Below, piece after piece: positions 50,074 to 64,000 of a DNA stretch of 64,000 nt (its first letter is position 1; each line of letters opens with the position of its first letter). Origin of the DNA: Epiperipatus broadwayi (taxonomy: Eukaryota > Onychophora > Udeonychophora > Euonychophora > Peripatidae); the NCBI GenBank assembly GCA_028023455.1, contig JAQFVV010007214.1, forward strand, positions 62,001-126,000, in the 5' to 3' direction. A program made the translations under genes and the position numbers. The notes beneath the pieces are model-generated. The model saw nothing but the letters and a program-made list of their open reading frames with translations. It made no database searches and was not told the origin of the DNA.

Positions 50074-53000
50074 ACTATCGCAAAGTGAATTTATTATATG
50101 AAAAATATTCTGATCACATGATTGACCATATCGACAGCATATACAATATACTTTCGCTAAACTCATTTTATTTAATTACTGTTATTTTTTTACATTGAAT
50201 AATTAAAAAAAAATCTGCCAGGTAGCACTGCTAATTCAAATGATTTTTTTTACTATTAACACATAATCCCTGGTATAATTTACTTTATAAATTTCATTCA
50301 ATGCAATTTTTTTAAATGCAAATCATACTAATTAACAAATGAAAGAAAATAGAAGCCAGTGATTAACATTTATTTTCAATTCTCTTAATGTTGTCAAACG
50401 GATACTAAATAATTGCCGCAACTTTTCGCTGCTGTCTTTGAAACTGCAAGACGATTGCGAAATAAATTCAGGATTTTGTTGAGTCTTTGAAATTGTATAA
50501 TAATCATTATATTATATTAGCTATACTGGATTTATTACAGTTTATAATATAGCGCTAAAACTGAGATAGTCAAATAAACTATCACAAAATAAAGATCAGT
50601 TGTTATCACTTTATCATTGTATTCTAATTGCCCAATTATTCTATTCTCTGGACAAAAAAAATAATATTCATACATACCTTCCCTCTATGGCTTAATAATA
50701 TAAAAAGACTATAAAAATCTATGTCGTTATTCTAAAAATTGTGTTAGATTCTAGAATAAAATACGTTAAGATGGTGTAATCATGACAATAAATGTAAAGA
50801 GTTAAATGGTTTTAGTTTGAGTACTGGGGAGATATAGGGCTAAGCCTGGATCTATGGCCCTTAAGCTCTGACTCAGCCACTCTTTATCTCAGCTGCTCGC
50901 CAAACTATACAGGGCACTGATGATGATAGGCAAATGTCACAGCATGATCAAATATTCTATTATTGAAATCCTCTATATTTCATTAGGGCAGAGATTATCC
51001 TGAAATACAACTAAAATGTTAATTTATTAAAGTGGCTTTAGAACCAAAATGTTTGGTTTTCTATTGCATTTAACCTTAGACCACTCATCTTTTACTATAT
51101 TTCTAATGTTAACAAACATTGCACAAGATTTGTGTGGACTCTGTGGAAAAAATAGGATGCAAGAAACATATTCTATACAAATGTCATAGACTATAATAAT
51201 TATGCCACATTATAAAAGACCTAATCAAACACCACAAACAACTTAGAATATGTTACGATCATTTCATTTATTTAGTATTCTGTTTATATGCTTTTTGACG
51301 TAATAGATATATTCCTTTATGCCTGCCCCCCTTATTTTAGTGCATAACAGTTATAAAAAATAAAGATTTTAAAATAAACCACAAAAGATGTTTATACTAA
51401 CATTTAGGATATTTTTATTATCAATTCTATTCTAATAAATTACATAACAAATTTTTATGTCTCATTTTGCTTATAGATGATTATAAATCCAATGTTCCAA
51501 TGAAGAGGAAACTGGTAACTGGTTCGTTCTTCAAGCTGACTGCAGTGTCATCTCTGGATCAATGTAACGTGTTCTATAATGTAGGTTCTTCTTCATTCAC
51601 CATAAACGTGTCGGGATCACAGGTTATAATATGAAATGTGGTAGCATGTTTTGTATTTCTTTAGTCCATTGATGAAACATTAAATTTTGTTTTGAATTGA
51701 AACAAACATTTGTTAAATATTTTCAAATATTCAAAATAGTATAAAAGAGATCAGAAAGCTATGAGTCGCAAGAAATAATCTCGAGTGATTTAAAACTTTT
51801 AATAATGACTGAAAGAGTATTGAAGATGATTTTTATGAATGTATGAACCCCACTGTTGTATTTCTATGTTATAACTCACCATCCAAGACATTATCTTATC
51901 TTCTTTGAATTTTATGGTAAATAGTAAAACTTCATATAACATGGCATTGATTCTAGGTTGATGGAGAGCATCCATATTCCTCTAGGATGCATTTGTACGA
52001 AATAAAATCAATAGCTAATAATCATTTTGATCTTGTTATTTATTTAATTGAATCTCTGCAAAAAGAGTGTACTTCTAATATATATCTATTTAGATATGCT
52101 TTGTGGATGTTCAATAAAAATTAACAATAAAAACATTTTGACGTAAAAATGGACTTGTGAGATTTCAAACAAATTTCTTTTTATATCCAATAGCAAAACA
52201 CCTTTTAGACGGTACCATAGTCTCTTTTAGTGAGATGAGAAATCAGTGGATCTTGTGTTCATCTATCCTACTAGTAGATTTAAACTTCTACTAACTTATG
52301 TACATAGTGTGCAAACACAAATTATACAACACATATCTAGGGACTTACCGCCAAATTTCCGCTTTTAGAGACAGAATTGAATTTGGTAACAATGCCATAA
52401 ATATATCTATCTTCAAATTGGAATCTCTATAGGTTATTTAGAATTGATGCTCTTAACAATGTCATAAATATATCTATCTTCTCATTGCAGTCTCTTTAGA
52501 TTTTTTATATTTCATTTATAGACAATAATATGGCTATGCAAAAATATTCAAATATATAAAGGAATTTATTTCTCGTTCATGCGTAAACAAATTGTATGAA
52601 CTTGAATTTAATTGAAAAGTCAATGGAAATTGAATTTTGCAATTTTTTTAATTACTTTTTCTCCACAGTGTTAATCAATTTGAGCAAATGCATCCAATAA
52701 TGTGACATAAATATCATTACCAACATATATTCTTATATTAAAGAGAATGTGGGAACCAGGAATTCATGACAGTTTTATAACATTATTATATCTTAAACAC
52801 TGATTAATTAAATTTATAATACGTGAGTTCAAGAGAACAGAGAGTAGAAATGCATTTAATAATATCATAAGCTTTGATTATCAAATGTGGTTGTATTACT
52901 CTATTGATGGATTAAGTGTGGCTATAAGTATTTTAATTATGATGTTTTATGTATAAATAAAGGAATTACTATTTTATAATCGGATTTGGGTGCACAAGCA

Positions 53001-53683
53001 TAAGCTGTTGCGCTTATTTACAAAAAAATATTTTATTAAGAATAATCTAAAAAATTTAAATATATCCACTTATTTTTATATTGGTGCAAAACATTTTATA
53101 GTAATAAATAATATAATATTGATTAATCTGTTTTACTTTTTAATGTAAGGTTTCTCAGTGGCAAATCAATGTAACTTTTTCTTAAAGATTAGTCATTTCT
53201 TTGAAGTTTTTTAAATTTCTAGTAGCTAATTATGTTACAATTTTGTGTTTTTTATTTTAGTGAATTAATTTTTATTTTAAAATCTCATTTTTGCACTTTT
53301 TAAAAAAAAAAAGCTTACAAATATAAATATAAAAATAATATATCAATATTAAAAATTTGGATAAAAAAGTAAGAGATTAAAATAATCTGAAGTAAAGGTT
53401 TCAGTTTTTGCTCTTAGATGACAAAAATATATTTGGAATAAAATAAAATAAACTCCATTTTTATCACTAAAATAAATTTTTGTAAAAATACAAACAAAAT
53501 TATATTTTAAAATTTTAAATTTCACTTTTTAATTTAAACAAAATGCAAAAAAAAAAATATGTTTTATTACTCTATTTTTTCAATTTCAATTTCCTGTTGA
53601 ATGTTATTACACATTTTGTGACTTTGATTTATCTAAAAAACAAATACATGCAAATAAAATCTTGATCTAAATATATCTACAAT
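50074..53683. other. Right-arm sequence between hAT-type element and LINE
   Basis: Mirror of 35244-38832. No gene is supported. Similarity to the left arm rises steadily to the right. Confidence 0.5.
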
Positions 53684-53703
53684 TATATATATATATATAT
53701 ATA
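53684..53703. repeat. (TA)n run, right arm
   Basis: Mirror of 35224-35243. Confidence 0.95.
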
Positions 53704-53919
53704 AAAAAACAAATATTTCATTTAATTTTACAAAAATAATGGTTAAACAAACTATTGTAAAGTGACAATCTGGAAACTGAGCTTATGCAAACACGTTGAC
53801 TATTTTGATAACATATCTTCACATAAAACACATTTACATTCCTTCATTGATGCAATTTGATACACTGCAACTTTCTTTTTCAGAGTCAGGAATCTCTCAG
53901 CAACTATGCCCAGGGCAAC

Positions 53920-56900
53920 CTGTTGGCAACTTTACCTTCCCTTTGCATTTCCTGCTCTAAATTTTTCCCATATTCTCTATATTGCTTTATTCCATTTCCA
54001 AAGTGTAATCTTTATCAACTTCATGGCCTTCATACCTAAATCCCCATTTATCTTTTCGCAAACCTAGCATGAAAACCAAGAACCAACTTTTTGTATAATC
54101 ACTTGTTTATATTTATTCTTCCATGAGTTCATTATTTGTACCCTTTCTGCTTGCAGGCATTTACATTTGACTAACAGATGTCTAACATTTTCTATGCCTT
54201 CCTTACAAAACTTGAAAACTGAATCATCCATGTTTTTCCATTTACGTGTATATTCCCTTGTTGCTAAAGATTCTGTTTGAGCCTTAAACAGTCAGTAAAA
54301 TACTTTTCTTATTGCTATCATAAATTAATTAGAACTCAATATACTGTTTATTTATATATATCTAAATTCTTTTTACTCTCCATACTAGTTCTACTTCTTT
54401 TCAATTCCCTATTTTTTATTAATGTATCTTTTATTCTATCCCATTCCTTGCCACTATAACACACAATTCTTCTAACACAATCATACCATTTTTGTACAAG
54501 TATACTGGCATAAAATTATTTATCCAAATCTGTATACCATATTATCTTTCCCACATGTTGCCTGTTCTTTATTCATAACCCAATTAAATACTATTTTGGT
54601 TATTCTTTTATTATCCATAAATTGCAAACTACTGAACATTTTTATTTTCCTTTTTGCATCTCTCATATAAAAACTTGACCATCCTATTTCTATTTGAATT
54701 ACCTTCTTTGCCATCCACACATCTGCACCTAATGCATATCTTCCTACTTCCCTTTGTACTTTTTAAAATTAATCTAACACTCCTTTACTAAAATGCATCA
54801 TTACCATATGGAACCCTGCTACCACCACTCCCATACAATTCTAGCTACATCATAGTTATTATATGAAAATACTGTTAATTTCTTTATCAGTCTCTTTCCT
54901 TTTCCTGCTTTATTTGTCATCTTCTCCCATTCATCCAAACATTTTTTCTGATTAATTAAAATGATTTCCACATAGTTAAACCTATTGATCATACCTAACT
55001 TTATATCCCCCCCAAAATATTTATCTTCTCCATCTCCAGTATTAATTATAATTACTTTGATTTTTCTTCACTAAATTTAATCCCCATTTTTTTACCCACT
55101 TTTGTGCATGTCTTCACCATAACTTCCATACCTTCCCTATTTTCTGTGCTCAAGAAGACATCCACAAAATAAATGACCCTATAATGTATATACTCTCTTG
55201 CCACCTATGAATGACAGCTTTACCTCTCTTCCTAATCTTTCCATTGCTTTCTCCATTTTTTCAAATACAACAAAAACAAAATAGGTGACATAGGACATCC
55301 TTGCCTTAGTCCCACCCCATTTTAACTGACTCTATATTCCCTAATTGATATGTGTAGTAATTATTTTCATACAATATTTTGATAAGATCTACTAAAGCTC
55401 CATCCATTCTAAAAATTTAGTAAACTTACCTTTAATATATTCCCATTTACTCCACCATAAGCCATCTTTATATCTATAAACACCATATATAACTTTCTAC
55501 CTGTATTTCTACTCATATCCATAAGTTTTGCAATTATAAATAAACTATCTTTTATATGCCTATCCAATAGAAAATCTTGCACTTCTCCCACTATATTATT
55601 TTCTTCCATCCATTTTGTGATCTTCAAGCCACCATGTATGCAAAGACTTTATATAACACTGAGGTATCCACTATTGGTGTATAATTGCTTAACTTTCTAT
55701 GATCTTTATTCTTTTCTTAAATAGTAGCCTTACTCATGTATTACTCCAAATATCTGGAAAATCTTTCTTCTGTGTATCTTATCAAAACATGATAATAGGT
55801 TTAATTTTTACCATATGTCTTAAGTTCAGTACAATCTCTGCTGCCCATCCATCTTAACTTCTTATCTTTCCAATTTCTTCTCTGCCTCATTCTGTTCATT
55901 TTCTGTAAACCTAATATTTTGATTACTATATGTGGTTATGTTTGTTATCAGTTTGTCCTTCATATCTAACTTCTTTTCTATATACATTACATACTATTTA
56001 AGATTGTCTCCAATTATTCTCTAGGGCTACACTGTATTCCTTCATCTAGTAATATTATTTTTCTCTCACCTACATTCCTTCTTTTAATGTATTTCCAAAA
56101 TTTTTATTCCCATTTCCACTTTTATTAATATCCTCCAACCATTTACTATTTAATTTCATTGTCTCTCTGTAATTATCGATTTTAACCAACTTTTTAAAAA
56201 TATTTTTCCCATTTAACATTAAATTTTTTCACTTTCTTTGTTCTTAATAGCCTACTTATATTCTGTGCATGCTTTTTCCCTTTTTTTACTAACTCTCCCT
56301 TTTCTATTATTTTTATTCTTTCTGAATATTCTCACCTAAAACCCTATTTGCCACTTTTTTTACTACACCACATGTTTTTTATATTCATCCCCAACCATTT
56401 TTCCCAATCTTTTTTCAACTTTTATTTTATATTCTTTTAACTTATTCTTATCATTCACTCTCCATCGATATCTTTCACTATTCTTTCTATTTTTATTACT
56501 ATTTTCCATCACATTACTAACCATTTCTTTTATAAATAAATTATGATCACTGTTACATACTTTCTTTTCATTATCAAACACTTTAATTTTCCATACTTTT
56601 ATTCATTCCCCCTTTCTTTACTAATATATAATGTATTGTATGAAATATATTATTTATAGATCAAGTATATTATCCCTCATAATATTTGATAAATTTCCAA
56701 TGCTCAACTTTACTCTCTGACAAAAATTCTTTAAAAGCTGTTCATTTTTGTTGTCTACATCATCAATTTTTTCAAAATGTCCATTCATATTTTTTATAAT
56801 CATTATTTTCTTTTCCATTTTCTGAAACTCTCCCTTGACTATGCATTCATATATGCTACTGTTCCACTCCATTATAGTTTGACTATCTCCAATGGCTATA

Positions 56901-58340
56901 TACACTATAACCTCCATACATTCTTGTTTTCTTAACCTTATCTCAAACCACAAATGTTCATGACATTTAACAGTATTTAAATTCTTTTGACATAATTCTT
57001 ATACCATCACCCCTTTTTTTCTATTTATAGTCTACCATACCAAGGCTTCCAGTACAGGTTCTTATTGTTCTTTTAGGTCTGTTTCCACTACTGATAATAC
57101 CTCAAACTCATTTTTAACGGATTTGCTTAATTCCATCAGCCTTCTACCATTTTGCATTTTTAAATATCCAATATTAATAATTTCTTCTCTTTTAACTACT
57201 CTATTATATATTCTTTTGATTTTTTCTGCTCCATTACATTTATAAATAACTTGTTTGTTATTAATTTTAGAAATCTATTTTGTCTCAACAACAACATTTA
57301 TATCTAAATCAGCGATCCTTTGTTTTATTTCTTACATTCTGTACCATTCTTTTTCTTTCTCTTAAGACTGCAATTTAAAATCGCACCTCCTCTATAAGAT
57401 TCCTAAACTATATTCTCTATAAATTAAACTCTCTAAAATTTCACTTTCTTGTTTTGGTAAGTGCGATCCATCTTTACTATACAACTCCCTCTTACTAATA
57501 AAAAGAAATTCCATAGATTCACAAATATAACATCACTTCTTTTAAACAATTTGTTAAATATTTTATTTATAAAACATCCCCTATCTAACATATCTATTGT
57601 CACATCTTGATAATAATCCAACTATCCTTATTCCTAATTTAATCTTACTCAAATTTCTAATCAATTTTATATACCCACACTTTACTCTTTCCGATGGTTC
57701 TGACAAATTATTTGTCTTTACCATAATAACCATTTCAACTCCCTTTTTTTTACCTATCTGTAACACCCTCCAGGCAGACATATTTCTACATACCTGTTAT
57801 ATTCTCCCTTGCAATTATACTACATTTTGTAATAAGTGAATATCTTATCAATACAGTCTCATACTTTACTTTTCCTAATTTATCCATAACTATCTCTTTT
57901 ACCTTCTGGACTTCCTTATCTACTCTACTCACACACCATCTCTAAAAGATTTTAAATTTGCCTTTACATTTTTTAACTTTTCTTCTATCTTACTTGTTCT
58001 TTGGCTAATCATGTCCTTTATGCGGCTTATTTTTGTCATCCATATTTTTTGTCACTCCACTAAAAACATAGTCTATCCTATCTTCCTCAACTACATTTTG
58101 CTTCATTTCTCCTAACTTTTTCTTCAAACTAACTATATTTAGAAACTACTTTTTGTCCACATTTACACACTGTCTACAGAACCATAAACCTGTTTCCTCC
58201 TTCCTAGTCCTATTTAGGCATTTCAAATAACAAACCTCATCACATATGGTACACTCTACAACAGCATACCTAATTTCTTTCTGACCATTATATATGCATT
58301 GTGGAATACAAATGCAATACATATTTCTTTACTTTTCCAA
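53920..58340 (-). mobile_element. CR1-like non-LTR retrotransposon, decayed, right-arm mirror
   Basis: Reverse copy of the left-arm element with the same stops, frameshifts and lost catalytic residues. The RT stretch (55409-55627) and endonuclease stretch (56654-56953) translate identically to the left arm. Differences are nearly all one- or two-base homopolymer changes, for example GG against GGGG near 54650, eight against seven A near 57748, and GTGGA against GTGA near 58157. These move short open frames without changing the underlying element. Confidence 0.85.
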
Positions 58341-59699
58341 GTCCCCTACTCTATATTTAACTTTGTTTCCTCTCCTACTCTTCAAACAACTTTATACAAA
58401 AGATGAAAAACTTTACTTTCTTTCAAAACATTATTTTCTTTCTCAAATAAATCATTTCCTTTCTTTTAAAAAATTCTTTAGTAGCAAACTTACTACAAAA
58501 CAACTAATCTTAAGTACAACTTAGTTATAAAGCCTCCTTACAGTAATAGACACAACAAAAAATACTTTTACTTTTATATTTGAAAGGTCATAACGAAACA
58601 CTTTCTAAACATTATTTGTGATCTTTCCAAATCCAATTAAATCTATTTCTCTTAACCCCAATTTTTTCACTACCTTCACACAGTAAGCAAACAATTTCTG
58701 TAGCAGTAAAATTATCTATACTATTCGCAAAAATATATATAAGCATTAACTTAACTTGAACAAATCAGCCACATCAGCAGAGAAAGGCAGTAAATGATAC
58801 TGCCATCTAGTGATACTAATTGAAAACATTTTTTAATATATTTACTTCAAGTTTTATCATCATATGAACATGAAACTGGCAAACAGACATAGATAGCTAC
58901 AAAAATGGCAATAACATCAATTGCAATGCTACTTAACATGCAAACAAATTCATAGATATGAATAAGCAAATTAATTATAATATTGGTCATACATGAATTG
59001 AGATAGAAAACCAGGCACTTGACTGTAATTAGGCTTAAACATCTTTAAATATTTATTGAAAGCTTTTTTTAAATTTATGAAAGGTCACTTTGAATTATTA
59101 TTATTGGATAAATGAAATTTTTATATGATACATATATGCTCAATACAATCGTCAAATTCATTACATTTTATTATTTTATATTTCCTGTAATGTTCAAGTA
59201 TTGAAGTAGCAGGCTTAGCACAATAGTTTCACTTTATAACCAAATAAACTTTTTATACCATTAAAATGTATGTTAGTAGAATCATGTGAAGCTGTTTCAT
59301 CATTATCACCATTTTTAACTATCACTACAAATATAATCATGTTTTTTCAATCCCTATCTTTTCCTATACACCATTTCCATAAACTTCATCTTATCTATCA
59401 ACTCACATAAGCTTCTTTTATTAGATCTTAAAAATCTTTTAAGGTTTAGCTTAAATCTTCAAATGCCCATCTTTATCATCTTTTTTTATCTACATGTCCA
59501 TTATGACTCCATTCAAACCTCTTAACTTTTATAATGAGTCAGCAATAATTGTTTGTTCTTTTCCCTATGTATTTCACTTTCATTTCCTCTTCTGTAAATC
59601 TTAATATAAATTCTATTATAATTTCATTATAAAAAATAATCAAATGGTTCATTGATAAGGAGTTTATTAAAAGTTTGAGCTCCAAATGTCACATGGCTT
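58341..59699. other. Right-arm sequence, mirror of 29221-30579
   Basis: No intact gene. Confidence 0.45.
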
Positions 59700-59745
59700 G
59701 GCCATGAACTGTAGTCTTTCAAATGTAGAATTTTCCACTTTACCA
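59700..59745 (-). other. Possible tRNA-like pol III boxes, right-arm mirror
   Basis: Mirror of 29175-29220: B-box-like motif at 59700-59710 and A-box at 59735-59745. Confidence 0.25.
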
Positions 59746-59794
59746 CTACTCAATTATACAGCATTTTATACTTCATATTGAGTTATGAAGTAAC

Positions 59795-59795
<1 letters not shown>

Positions 59796-59862
<67 letters not shown>
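59796..59862. repeat. (TA)n microsatellite, right arm
   Basis: Mirror of 29058-29123, joined to TGTAACCC. Confidence 0.98.
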
Positions 59863-59864
<2 letters not shown>

Positions 59865-60379
59865 AACCCGATCTCTCTTACCAATCTATATAATAGGCTG
59901 CAAATCTTTCCTGATGAACATATTGCAGGACAAAAACAAAGATTGGTATTACCCAATGTTTATCTTACCACCCTACAACAATATTTTCTGCTCATCAGAA
60001 TATGTAGCATTAAAGATTGGAAACATCTAGAAAATGTGTTTTATTTGCTTTCCAAATGGCACCACAAGAGTTCTAGCTTATCATAACCTTGCTGATTAAA
60101 CAGATCTGGTTATGTTGAACATAGATCAGGAGATGTAAGATTCTTGTAAACAAATGCAATAAATGATGAGTGATGTGAAATGAAACTGACTAGATTGATT
60201 AGTTTTAGATAATAATGATTTATTTATTTATCAACAAAAGTTTTTGACAGTTCATCTTTGGATTGGCATTTTTCTATATGTGCATATGTTCCTAAGCCAG
60301 TTTGATTTATATTTAATTATTCTTTTCATAATGATCAATGATTGGTGCAATAAATCCTTCAACTATTAGTTCTGTACAA

Positions 60380-60860
60380 AATAGACATCCTTGATTTTGG
60401 TATATGGATGTAGATCTCAATCATTCATCAGTGATCCAGGTATGTGGATATAAATTCAAGTCATTTATCTTTGATCCAGGTGTCTGAATGTAAATTCAAG
60501 TCATTCACTATTCTCTAATTCAGATTTGTAGATTTAAATCATGTATTTACTTAATTCATCTTTAATCCAGGCATTTGGATGTAGGTTCATGTCATTCCTT
60601 TATATTAAAATATCAATTCATGTTTGTAGCTTTGAGTCATTCATTTGTTTAATTCATCTTTGATACAGGTGTATATTTGAAGTAGAAACACGTTCATTCA
60701 ATTTAATTTTACATAGAAGCAATTTTAATCTGTGTATTATAATGGTATATCTAATCCCTGTTCATATTTGAAGTAGAAACATATTCAACTAAATTTTTCT
60801 ATAGAAGCATTACACATTCTGTATTCATGTATATATAATACATCTTTGATTTAGCTCACA
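60380..60860. repeat. Degenerate minisatellite, right arm
   Basis: Mirror of 28060-28540. Confidence 0.6.
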
Positions 60861-61818
60861 TATTATTATATTTTTCATTTATTTTATATCAATATTCTTA
60901 AGTTCTTAAAATCAGTATAATTATTATTCTTCAAAAACATTATTCTTTAAAAACATTATTTTCGTACATTTTATTTGATAAATCAATCATTTGAATAATT
61001 GTATTATATTTTATACATTAATTATTTCAACAAGTACGTTTTCAAAATATATTTAAATTTTTATTGCATTGACATTTAAATCTTTACATCAAAAAGGGGT
61101 TTACTTGGGCTAAATGGCACACTGAATTACTGCTGCTGTTAATTGGGCACAATTTCTGATCCCAGGTTTTTTACATAGTTGGAAAGAGAGGAAGAATGGA
61201 TTTCTACTCACCCATACCGGAGTTTTCCAGATTAATAATGATCTTTCCCATTATTCAGTTATCCAGTAATTAAAAGTTTTCTTCTGTTGACAATAACTGC
61301 ATTTTCCAACTTGATTATTTTACAATTTCAAAAGTAACAAATTGCTTGGCAATGACTACAATAACTGATTGTATTGTAACTTATCTAACTGTGACTATCC
61401 CTTATCTAATTAATCTGCTCCTTTTATTTCTTCTGTTTCCTGTATTTTTCATCTAACATGTTTTTAAAAAGCACCTGATTAGGATCCCAAAGCAGGAAGG
61501 TGATGCTATCTTTAAGTGTTTTTACATTTAAATCTGAAATCATATAGCTCCAAAATCAATCTCATCTGTAGTATTTGAAATTGAAGATTTATCAATTAAT
61601 GATAAACATTTATTAATTAAATGCATCTTTTTATATTTTCTTTATTTTACTTATTTTATATGTTTTATAACACAATTGAAAAAGTGATTTTAATTCTGGT
61701 CACTTGCTTCTTTTATTTACATTTTTATTTACTAAACCACATCAGTTTTATTTTTAATTCAAACTACTTTAACTGGGAGGGAAAGAAGTCTTTAAAATAT
61801 GTGTGAAACAGCGTGTCT

Positions 61819-61821
<3 letters not shown>

Positions 61822-61909
<88 letters not shown>
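61822..61909. repeat. (TA)n microsatellite, right arm
   Basis: Mirror of 27006-27096. Confidence 0.98.
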
Positions 61910-61911
<2 letters not shown>

Positions 61912-64000
61912 AATCTTTTGGATAGGCACCAGAAATATTGACTGTAATTATGCAACACTTTTTCAGAAACAGCTTACAGCATCGTATCAAAGAAATAAAT
62001 AACCTGAAAATTTTAATTTTTTTTATTAATGACCTAAAACTATGTTTAAAAGCACTTATACATATAATTTGAAAGTTTTGAGATGTTTAATATTTTTAGT
62101 GAGTAATTAATGATAGGAAGGGGAGTGGTTTGTCACAGAAGTGATCAGTTTAGTTTAAGTTGATTCCAGTTTGTTTTGTTTGTCTACATAACAGTATTGA
62201 CATTTGTTTGGATGATTCTCTGGTTTATTTGCTTTTAATATCTTAATCCATAGTGTAAATAGTGCAATATGTTTGTCTCATCATCATAGAATTTTTATTT
62301 CAGTCATATTGGTTTAGTACTTGTAGTACAGTATTTGGGAATGTTCATGTATGCTTGTGCCATCTTTTATCTTCATTTTCCATTCATAACTTCATTAAAC
62401 TATTAAATAACATAGAAAAATATTTGATTTCATAACCAATAGCTTGACTAACCAGCTTAAACACAATTTGAATGAATCAATGGTTCACTGGACAATATTT
62501 TATTTGCTAAAATAATTATTATTAGTTTTTATTTTGTTACTTTAGAGATGCAGAATATTTTATTCTTAATTCAATTTAATATTATTTTCAAAAAGACAAC
62601 ATAATTTTTTTCTTTTCACGATAAGAAATTTCATTTCTACAAGTTGATTTTTCCATGATTCAAGGTTGAAAGTAAAAGATTATTGATTTTCTGGATGAAA
62701 AACATCTCAGAAATTTTACTGGAGAAAATAAGAAAGTAATATGCAAATGTAGACGATGGTAAAAAATTAGATAATCTTCCTTGCTTTTTAACTGATTAGT
62801 TTAAATTCTAAAATCATTTGAGATGTGTATGTGTGCCTATAGTGTAAATTAAGTTTAATTTCTAATATTAAAGAAACAATGGAAATGCATGCTTATATTT
62901 CAAAACTATCTTATCTAAATCTTAATTACAATATTAAAAAAGTAATTGAAATATATGTTTGCATTATAAATTTGATTTACCTTGATTTACTCTTTATTAT
63001 TAAAGAAGTAACTGGAATGCTTGAATTTTGTTATTATTTTGGAAATTTTATATTGAACTTTTTTTATTAAACACTTCAGAGACTCTTTTTTGATAAATTT
63101 TGCTAACTATAAAATAAAGAAGTTTAAAAGAAAATATGTGTCAGCATAATTTATTCTAACCTGCTTTATTATTATTATTGATAAAACATTTATCTAATCA
63201 TTTGTATCTGGAAATAAGGATCAAATGCATATCGTATGATTTAATGAACTATTTATTAACTTATCTTTAAATATACTGATAAATGAACGATTAAAAGGGA
63301 ATGAAGTTGAAGGTGAATTTTTTTTATTTTATTGTTCTCCTCATTTGTAGTTGAATTTTTATTAAAATATGCTATCAATAAACTTACGTGAATCTAAATG
63401 AATTTTATGAACTGAGTCATGATTTGCCTGAGAATGACTGCTGAAAATTTGGGGCAAATACTTGAATAAGTCTAATGAGTAAAATAATAAATTATTGTTC
63501 TGCTTATATCATAATAAATATTTATTGCCATAATGAAGAATTTTCAGATGCAATGTTGCCAATGGTTTCATTAGCTATTGCTAAAAACTTTGAAATGCTA
63601 TTAAATTAGACCCATTTAATATTATTTATCTTCCTTCATAAACTTATTGTGTTTAACAATATTTATACTTATCTCAATGATCATCATCATTTAGTACATG
63701 ACCATGATATGTCATTTACAGACTATAAATGTGCTTCTCATTCCAGCCAAAGAAAAAAAAAACAAGCTTTAGTGATTATTATTTTTGTTAGCGTTTAATA
63801 AATAGATAGATTTAAAATTTTGTCTTATAATTTTTTATTTTTATTATTCGATTATTATTTTCTCTTCAAGAACATCTCACAAAGATATAATATGGAGAGA
63901 TATTATACTGGGTAGTTAGCATTATTTTAATATAGTTTTATTATGTGCTTATATTTCTATATGCATGTGCTAGCAATAGAAATATCCTTTGGCTATTAAG
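61910..64000. other. Right-arm sequence to window end
   Basis: Mirror of 24912-27005. No gene is supported. The arm is cut by the window edge. Confidence 0.5.

Larger units (their letters stand above)
44543..64000 (-). repeat. Right arm of a giant inverted repeat (runs off the window)
   Basis: Reverse complement of 24912-44360. From 53.2 kb onward it is nearly identical to the left arm, apart from homopolymer and (TA)n length differences. Between 44.5 and about 50 kb it differs strongly, often with C-runs (46648-46657, 47115-47122, 48631-48637) replacing unrelated unique sequence of the left arm. Confidence 0.95.

Noticed and set aside
24912-64000. Giant DNA transposon (Maverick/Polinton-like) with very long terminal inverted repeats
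   Set aside because: The centre is only ~180 bp with an integrase tail. There is no polymerase, protease or capsid gene, and the arms are filled with ordinary genomic repeats.

Overview
This is an A+T-rich eukaryotic window (about three-quarters A+T by eye). It has long (TA)n, (TAA)n and (AG)n arrays, no operons and no dense coding. The recognisable content is animal-type transposable elements: a CR1-like non-LTR retrotransposon with PHD-finger and esterase domains, a hAT-type non-autonomous DNA transposon, a Ty3/gypsy-type integrase tail, a non-autonomous LTR element and small tandem-unit retroelements. This points to a repeat-rich invertebrate genome. A mollusc or similar is possible, but I cannot assign a taxon. 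No intact host gene is visible; one 92-bp candidate exon (1135-1226, minus strand) is the best guess at host coding sequence.

Layout. Positions 1-24,911 are single-copy or ordinary dispersed sequence. They hold microsatellites, a decayed zinc-knuckle ORF1/Gag-like gene (4.8-6.6 kb), a ~300-bp dispersed repeat (7564-7866) whose centre folds as a type I hammerhead ribozyme (7733-7784), and a probable non-autonomous LTR retrotransposon (18.27-22.13 kb). Inside its 3' LTR sits a 514-bp insertion made of a 339-bp tandem unit plus a 31-nt snap-back end, flanked by a 14-bp target duplication.

Positions 24,912-64,000 are one enormous inverted repeat. The left arm (24,912-about 44,360) is repeated in reverse from about 44,543 to the window end, and the right arm runs off the window. 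The ~180-bp pivot holds the last part of a retroelement integrase (GPY/F module). Each arm carries the same decayed CR1-like LINE (PHD, esterase, AP-endonuclease, RT, zinc knuckle), the same hAT-type element and the same second copy of the hammerhead repeat.

The arms are not equally similar along their length. Distal parts (24.9-35.7 kb against 53.2-64 kb) differ almost only by homopolymer and microsatellite length. From 35.7 kb towards the pivot the divergence rises to roughly 10% or more. Where a third, independent copy exists (the hammerhead repeat at 7.6 kb), the left arm agrees with it and the right arm carries most of the private changes, with odd C-runs. That pattern suggests either low-quality sequence after a real fold or a fold-back/assembly artefact, so the palindrome must be validated with reads before any biology is built on it.

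The most interesting candidate biology is the hammerhead-bearing repeat, together with the separate tandem-unit insertion at 19.36 kb. Both resemble retrozyme or Penelope-related small elements that move through circular or concatemeric RNA.
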